From: Cryptomeria japonica | Lineage: Eukaryota; Streptophyta; Pinopsida; Cupressales; Cupressaceae | DNA length: 64,000 nt | Direction of reading: 5' to 3' | NCBI RefSeq assembly: GCF_030272615.1 | Contig: NC_081408.1 | Location: 611,943,673-612,007,672 of the forward strand | In this document: positions 57,707 to 64,000 of the stretch, in pieces | How positions within the stretch are numbered: the first letter of the stretch is position 1 | Layout of the letters: each line of letters opens with the position of its first letter | The notes under the pieces: model-generated | Databases searched by the model: none | The model's input: the letters and a program-made list of their open reading frames with translations, nothing else | Told to the model about the DNA's origin: nothing | Program-made: the position numbers and the translations under genes

Positions 57707-58867
57707 TGTAAGGAAAGAGTAGTGCATAAAACACCTTCCTAATGTGAATTTGTTAGAGAAGTGAAGCAAATGAGTTTTCAATTAATTCAAATTACAACAA
57801 CTAAGATACACAATACAAGACAAAATAGAGCAACATGAAAAAATCCAACATAGAAAATGTACACCAAATTTCGTGTGGGAAAACCCTTATGAGTGAAAAA
57901 CCCACACACCAAAGCCATCTCTTGTATTACAGTAAAATCAATTTACATACAAGTTAAATTTTTTTGATTTGGTTTCTTTTCAGGTAGCAGTAGTACAAAA
58001 GATTACATTTACAAGTGGCTTTCCAATTCTGCTTAGAGAATTACCAAATTGATGTCTCAATGCTCTGCACAATGATAGAATTCATTCACACATGATCTCA
58101 CCTTATAACCATTTTTTTGACGTTACTATATATCTCTATTAAAATACAGTTCAAGTCAGTTACCTTGTTACCAACTATCAAACTTCCTCAAATTGTCAAT
58201 AACACGACATGTTATCTCTCTTGCTACCTTTAAGTCATTCTAGTTTCCACCAATCACCTGCACACAGCTCATCATGTCGCTTCACACTTGGTCATGGCTA
58301 TCGACAACTATTTCTATTCAAACTAATCATCAAATTTCAACTTTGCATGAGTTAGCCATGGTCCCACCTCTCCTATTGTGATTGTGGGATGGTCAGATGG
58401 TGGGATGAACCATCCCTTCGTCTTTGACCTTATCCCACACTACACCTGAGACTACTGAAAAATCCATGTGGGGTGATGGGAAGAACCATTCCTTCATCTT
58501 CTTCAAGACTATATTCGAACTTGAGCTCCTCAGTATAGCACATGACTTTGGTTGAGAGCTTGGGCATCATAGAAAAATTTGATGTTACACCAAACCTTCT
58601 CCATGTCATGAAGACTCTAATAAGGTCTTACTGAAAAAAGCTTTATCGATCAAATATTGTGACTTCTATGAGCTGCTGGAGTATCTTACTGAAATAAAAA
58701 GTTACACAGATATCCCTACTACTTCAGGTGAACGGATAACACATAGGTTATCAACTTCGAAGATGATCAATAAAAAAAAGGTTATCAACAATGATTTTTC
58801 AATTCAGAGATCAACTGACATTTGCTCATGATTTCAATCAGTAAGTTTGAGACACCAATTTTCAACA
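57707..58867 (-). repeat. 5' LTR of copia element
   Basis: 1,161 bp, plus-strand start TGTAAGGAAAGAG and end TTTTCAACA. Pair of 52,317-53,538. Confidence 0.9.
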
Positions 58868-59087
58868 AGTTATGCCCTTTAAAATCGAATCACTCAATTG
58901 CTAGGGTTGATATTTTTTTAACCTCTGATCATTGCCTTATAGCACTGTAATGGTGTAATTTAGAATAGGGTTTCACCAACCAATAACTAACCAAATTAAC
59001 CATACATTGAAAAAGTATTGAATCCAATAGATCTAGCAACAATCCAAACATGGAAAGGGCTGAAATTCTCATTAGATTCACTGGTTA
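58868..59087. other. Continuation of repeat X beyond the copia insertion
   Basis: About 220 bp lie between the copia 5' LTR and the next X-derived block. If the copia landed inside X copy 2, this is the other side of the insertion. No coding recognised. Confidence 0.4.
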
Positions 59088-59775
59088 TGTTCTTGATAAT
59101 GCGAAGGATAGGAAGGTAATCATCCCACGTAAGAATGGAATCTTAATTGCTTATGCCCTCTTCCCAATCTCCTGATAAAATTGCATGAAAAACCTTCAAC
59201 TAAATTTTAAGAGCTTCATATAAAGTCAAAACTTGTTTTATCACCTCTTCACCTAGAACTATTCAATTAATGTGTATCATTAGATTCTTCTCTTCTGTAT
59301 AGTATTTCTCTCCATGAGTAATCGTCACTTTTGCATATTGCTCATGTCCTTGAATGAGGAATACTACTTCTATGGAATTAGGAGAAATACCTAGGATGAT
59401 CTGCCCCAATGGAACATAAAATCTCGTCTCATGTGTTAATCTGCAACACAAGCCATGACTAGGTCAAAAGATTGGTAAGAAATAGTAAATATAGCTATTA
59501 GCACCAATTGAGAGCATACTAGAGATGTAGCCCATTGGGTTCTCCAATCAGGTTTTGACATTCTCGTCAAGAAATCCTCCAGGTCTACATTTCTTAGATC
59601 TGCATCCATAATGTCCCAATCTAGTGAGTGCAACTTAGTGGGAGAAAGATATCCATTGAATTTGTACTTCATTGGGATGACCTTTTGTTGAGATATCACT
59701 AATTTTGCATAAAATAAGTCAATTTAGCAATCCTTTATTGAAAAGAAGACACCTATACTAACATCTTATTGAAAG
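59088..59775 (-). repeat. Unrecognised repeat 'X', copy 3 (partial), with ORF N-terminus
   Basis: Matches 51,577-52,265 in the same orientation. The minus strand encodes MKYKFNGYLSPTKLHSLDWD, ADLRNVDLEDFLTRMSKPDW, then after a frameshift RFYVPLGQIILGISPNS and KVTITHGEKYYTEEK. It is cut at 59,775 by the LTR of the next element, and its flanking GAAAG may be that element's target site. Confidence 0.8.
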
Positions 59776-60928
59776 TGTGATGGTGGGAAAATGGTGAATG
59801 ATAAATCAAGAAGGAAACTAGATTCAATCTCCACACAAAGATGGTAGATTGAATTCTGAATGAATTGGGTATGCTAAGTTGATCCCCTTTTTCTTGTTTG
59901 AAATGGAAAGGAAATTGATTAAATTATGTAGAGTAAAAGTGACAAAGAATCGATTATAACTTGAGATCAAAATATGGGATGAAGCTGTGACCTGGATCTG
60001 GCAATAAAATGTCTAGATGAAGTCGCCCTATGAATCTGAGGAAAAGTTGCCTGGACCATGGTGGGAATGTACACGGTCCTCTGAAAAATGTACAAAATGA
60101 AAAGGGTTTTTCTGCCTCTACAAATGAAGCCTAAATCCAAAAGTATAGTTGTGCACCTACAACCTACACATAGAAAAGAGAGGAAAATGGGTTGGGATTG
60201 GGGGTTTTCCTTTAGGTCAAACCCTAGTTTTGGAATTAACCAAGTAATGAAAGAATGTACTTGAAAGTAGATGTAAATGAAAGGCTAAATTGTAAATCAC
60301 CTCAAGGGAGGTTGTAGTATCAATGTTGATAGAAATGCTTGTGTGGAATTGAATGTTGAAATCAATTTACTCTTCAATGGTTGAATCCTTGACTTGAATG
60401 CAAGACCTAGCCTTGAAGGCACACTTGAGAATGCTCAATGTTGGAAAAGAATGCTTGAATGCTTGAATTCTTGAATGCTTGATCATTCATGCAACTTGAA
60501 TCTCTCTAACTTCGACCTCTTGAACTTATGCAAATGAGAGGACAAATTCCCTTTAAATACATGTTAGTGGGTCTAAATTTCATCATGGGCCGACATTGGG
60601 GGAGTTTCCCGCCCGAGGAACAACCAGCAATGCAACCCTAGGAAGGGTCCTACCCCAAAATAGGGGAAAGACAGGGTCGCCACACCCCTATCCTGAGAGG
60701 ATAGTGGCACCATGCCCCTATCCAAGGCGGGATAGTGGTGCCATGCCACTATCCTATCCCTTTCTCTAGGGGAGAGTGCAGATGGGGTGATGCAGAGGCC
60801 AAGGAAGAAGTTGTTTCCACAAGTCGAGCAATCTCCGGTCTCTGATCAGGATAGAGGATTTGAAATCGCATGCGTGAGGACCCTAATAGAGTAAAAAATT
60901 GATAGGGTCACAATTTTATGACACTACA
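59776..60928 (-). repeat. 3' LTR of a minus-strand Ty3/gypsy gag-protease element
   Basis: The left edge is fixed where homology to X stops (plus-strand TGTGATGGTGGG). The right edge is TGACACTACA next to a purine tract, so on the minus strand the LTR runs TGTAGTGTCA...CCATCACA (1,153 bp). A GC-richer block at 60,650-60,780 contains repeated CCCCTATCC / GGATAGTGG words in both orientations. The 5' LTR is outside the window. Confidence 0.78.
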
Positions 60929-60945
60929 TTTAGCCCCCACTTTAG
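60929..60945 (-). other. Polypurine tract
   Basis: The minus strand reads AAAGTGGGGGCTAAA before the LTR start TGTAGTGTC. Confidence 0.75.
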
Positions 60946-61674
60946 CGGGAGTATAAGCGTACGCCAATACGATTGGTAAAGTACAAGAAAATAAGATTGA
61001 AAGAATTTCACCACATCAAGGAGGCAAGATGCACCAAACCCCCAGTGGACTTAGGATCTTACAACTTCGATTGACAAATGAAAAGGGAATATCGAGAAGG
61101 GGAGAACCATGACTGCAAGTAGCAAGGTTCCCTTCACTATGAGTCATGAAAGCAAGGATAAAAAGATTACAAAGAAAACAAACTTCGCTAAGTAATTCTA
61201 AGTATCACAAGAAGAAAAATATGAGAAGAGTGAATGCCCCCAAGTTAAAGCGATTGCATGCGCCTTATCGAGAGCGATTGCTTTAAGGTAGGATACACCC
61301 AAGAGAGAGAAGAGAGGGGCACATTATCACCAGGATTTAGCCCCCAATCGAGGTATAAACCCAAGGATATTGAACACAAAACATGAGGTAGTGTCGCTTT
61401 TCTCAGGGTCAGTATGTTGTATGATAAATCATGTATAGCATGTATGTATGTGCATATAATAATCTTCATTCCCCAAAGAAGGACACTACATTAGAAGAAA
61501 GGGAAGAGAGCATGTCTTTTGAGTCAACATGAAAGAGACCAAGAGAAGATCTTAATGCTTTGCATCATCCCCATGTAGACATTAAGGAAACACTAGAAGA
61601 ACATGGATACACATAGAAGAATGGTCACAAAGAGAAAAAAAGGAGAGAGAGAAAGATTTACAGTACTAATATTG
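60946..61674 (-). other. 3' untranslated region of the gag-protease element
   Basis: About 700 bp between the last coding frame and the polypurine tract. No RT, RNase H or integrase sequence is visible on either strand. Confidence 0.5.
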
Positions 61675-62600
61675 CTAATCTAGCATGGCATCCACCTCCT
61701 GATCTTGCTGGCCACTATTTTGAGAAGGAGAGCAACACGCCAGAGGAGCGATATTGAGCATAGTAGATGGAGCTATCACAAGATCCAAACAAGGACTATG
61801 CTCATGTTGTAAGTCACTTTGTTTGATTCTAAAAGCTAGGATTGGGGTTTGTGAAAACTCATTTGATAAATAATTTTCCACATCAACATACTCATACTCA
61901 CTATTAGAAGCATTAGGAGTTGTAAATTGCCATTATGAATAACATTTTCACCCATTTCTTCATCAGAGTTTAGAGAAAGAGGAGCAAGAAGATGAATAGG
62001 AGTAAAACCATCACATGTTTTATGCAACTTATGATTCAGAGATGTTGGTTGAATATATTGGTTAGGAGAAAAGGGAATCATGTCAACTATTGGAGTCTGA
62101 GGAGATTGAGTTTTTTGACGGATAGCTTCACGAGCTCAAACACGGTGTCTTCATCAGCATTCTCTCGTACAAAGATTTTGTCGAGTCTTAGTGGAAGGGT
62201 GAGAAGGAGGAAAAACATTTGAAAAAGTAGCAATGTTTTTCTCCTTGATAGTGGAAGGTTTAGTTTGAGGTCTTTTTGGTTGAACAATAAGAGAAGAAGG
62301 CCTCTTCTCTCGATAAGGGGAAGGAGGTGGAAATTTAAGACACTTGTGGATTATAGAAGCAATAGCCTTCATGAAAGATAGCCAAGGATGGCCCAACTTC
62401 ACACAAAATTGCTTAGAAGAAGGTATGATAACAAAGTCAACATCCATGGATTTAGCATTAACTTCAACATGAAGGGTGATAGAACCAATGGTAGGACAAG
62501 AGAAGCCATAAAATAACTTCACAACCACATTATAATTATCATTTATTGGTTTATACAATCATAAAGTGAAAAGATACTCTTCAGTTATAACATTAACCAT
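61675..62600 (-). pseudogene. Retropepsin-like domain and C-terminal extension of the gag-protease element
   Basis: Follows gag in the minus direction: KDIPSYGALIDPYCMVNVIT (protease core, with Tyr where the conserved active-site Gly is expected), one TGA, then LYKPINDNYNVVVKLFYGF, GSITLHVEVNAKSMDVDFV, KLGHPWLSFMKAI and HKCLKFPPPSPYREKRPS. After this come Pro/Ser/Lys-rich sequence and short frames ending SGQQDQEVDAMLD. The LGHPWL block matches the C-terminal half of plant retropepsins. Frameshifts lie near 62,100 and 61,900. Confidence 0.75.
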
Positions 62601-64000
62601 GCAATAGGGATCAATCAGGGCACCATAGGAAGGGATATCCTTAACCTTCGCAACTATGTATAAAGGGCCATCAGGTGGTCTAATGGTCTCGCTAGTGTCA
62701 AATTTGATACAAGGATCCTTAGGCACATCCTGTGTTTTTACCATATTAACCAAGTTTGGAACCATAAAGGTGAATTCTTCAGAAGTGAGAGAATTAGGCA
62801 TAGTCTCAATAACATTAGAGGCATGAGATGGCAAGGGATCAGTGAAAATATTAAGATTTTGATTAGGAGGAGCAACTGATTTATTCCCTTTATCATTCAC
62901 ACCTGCCACAGATATAGTATTATTATCGATCAAGTCTTGAACCTTATTTGTCAATGCAAAACATTTCTCAATATCATGACCAGGTTGACGATGAAATTGG
63001 CAAAAGGAATGGTTATCAAAATAAGGAGATGCAAGTTTGGAAGGATCAATTTGTTTTATAGGAGGAAGTTTGATAACATTTATGTGCAACAACTGAGACA
63101 TAATACTATGTAAATATTCATTCAAAGTAGTAAATTGTCTTTCTGTTTGGAAAAATTTAAAAATAGAAGGCACACCTGTTGTAGCATTCACATGGTTGTT
63201 GTTGATTGGATCATTGAACTTGATGAATCTTTTTGTTGGTTTGAAATTCACAAACAGTTGTTGAACACTCTCCCCCTTATCACTTAGAGCCATAAGAGTG
63301 GATTGCTCCATTTGACTCACAACCAGTTGATAATTGTGGAGTGTTGCACACAATTGTGGAAAGAAAGTAAAATCAGACAAAAGAAGCTTTTCCCTGATAT
63401 ATTTTGTAAATTAGAAATGAAAATTCTTTGAATATAATTATCAGGCACATGAAAATAAATTTGAGCACACAAATGCTTATATCTACCAATGAAATCAGAC
63501 ACTTTTTCTTTAACACCTTGTTTACAATGCATTAAATTAGTCAAAGTGATTTTAGGACCAATGTTGTTTTGAAATTGTTGAATGAAAGAATTTGCTAATT
63601 TTTGAAAGGAAGTGATAGAATAAGAAGACAGAGAGAAATACCATTGTAAGGCCTTATCTCTTAGTGTTCTTGTAAACAATTTTGCAAGCAATCGTTGATC
63701 ATAAGCAAAATCAGTACACAAGGATTGAAATGTTTTGACATGCGTAAGAGGATCACCTTTTCCATTATAGAGTTATAATTGACAGATCTCCACATGTTTA
63801 GGTGGCATGACTCTAAAAATATCAAGAGAAAGTGGGCTTGCGACATCAAAGGTGGGCACACTAAACTTGGATTGACTCATGGAAGCAATTTGTTGTTGCA
63901 AGGAAGACACGGTTTGAGCAAGATTGTTGATTGTCATTTCGATGGAAGAATTGATGTTAGACATAGATGATTGAGAAGGTGGTGTGATGTTGTTGAAAGA
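62601..64000 (-). pseudogene. gag of a minus-strand Ty3/gypsy (Tat-like) element, 5' end beyond window
   Basis: An open frame enters from the right edge (SMSNINSSIEMTINNLAQTV, a coiled-coil-like start), with a TAA near 63,780. The Retrotrans_gag domain follows (LYNGKGDPLTHVKTFQ, RDKALQWYFSLSSYSITSF, ANSFIQQFQNNIG, CKQGVKEKVSDFIGRYKHLC). After a frameshift at ~63,380 come FTFFPQLCATLHNYQLVVSQ and the finger FCQFHRQPGHDIEKCFALTN with VQDLIDNNTI, which is the Tat-type C-x2-H-x4-H-x4-C pattern also found in the 19.4-kb element. It leads directly into the protease. Gag packages the element RNA; stops and frameshifts show this copy is dead. Confidence 0.85.

Larger units (their letters stand above)
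52317..58867 (-). mobile_element. Full-length Ty1/copia element, 6.55 kb, nested in repeat X
   Basis: LTRs lie at 52,317-53,538 (3', since the element is on the minus strand) and 57,707-58,867 (5'). On the minus strand they start TGTTGAGAAT and end CCTTACA. A tRNA-Met PBS (TGGTATCAGAGC) is at 57,693-57,704, and a purine-rich AAGTGGGAGAA adjoins the 3' LTR. The flanks read GGTTA (left) and AGTTA (right), consistent with a 5-bp duplication carrying one mutation. The 3' LTR has lost the perfect TG end (TTTAAGG). Gag, protease, integrase, RT and RNase H are present in copia order but riddled with stops. Confidence 0.92.

Overview
The window looks like plant nuclear DNA, probably from a large, repeat-rich genome such as a gymnosperm. 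The reasons are the density of nested LTR retrotransposons, genes broken by GT-AG introns, and fragments of plant-specific families: a PPR protein, an ankyrin-PGG membrane protein, a DRM-type DNA methyltransferase, a B3 domain and a plant mobile domain (PMD). No bacterial-style genes, rRNA, tRNA or CRISPR array were seen. Species cannot be fixed from the sequence.

Layout. 1-2.4 kb: start of a minus-strand retroelement (gag with coiled coil and zinc knuckles, tRNA-Met-type PBS, 5' LTR). 2.4-6.55 kb: 3' end of a minus-strand Ty3/gypsy element (integrase end, polypurine tract, long LTR). 6.55-10.1 kb: a second coiled-coil/zinc-knuckle element with an extra ORF. 10.1-10.8 kb: gag start, PBS and LTR of a Ty1/copia element. 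10.8-12.5 kb: low-copy DNA with a possible exon pair and a PPR pseudogene.

12,857-32,239 is the centrepiece: one complete LTR element of 19.4 kb with perfect GTATC target-site duplications. It has gag, protease and only the C-terminal end of integrase; reverse transcriptase, RNase H and the integrase core are missing. A spliced antisense gene encodes a plant mobile domain protein. A 6.5-kb internal block is duplicated in tandem. The same 19/21-bp phased GCGTCTGTG array lies upstream of gag on the plus strand and, inverted, in the intron of the antisense PMD gene.

32.2-36.3 kb: flank, a long (AT)n tract and a 5'-truncated minus-strand chromovirus-type pol. 36.7-37.95 kb: two exons of an ankyrin-PGG gene. 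38.9-42.2 kb: a local tandem repeat, a copy of an unrecognised repeat 'X', and a copia pol fragment that together form a deleted duplicate of the 50.3-56 kb region. 42.2-48.9 kb: a SINE, a decayed multi-exon gene of unknown family, a ~358-bp satellite array, one B3-domain exon and a CACTA-like terminus. 49.3-50.26 kb: an intronless DRM pseudogene ending in a foldback. 50.3-59.8 kb: repeat X carrying a nested full-length copia element (52,317-58,867). 59,776-64,000: a minus-strand gag-protease-only gypsy element running off the window.

Apart from possible host exons, nothing here looks like an intact, working gene. The interest lies in the modular, non-autonomous gypsy elements and in captured or rearranged host sequence. 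Divergence counts given below were made by eye and are approximate.
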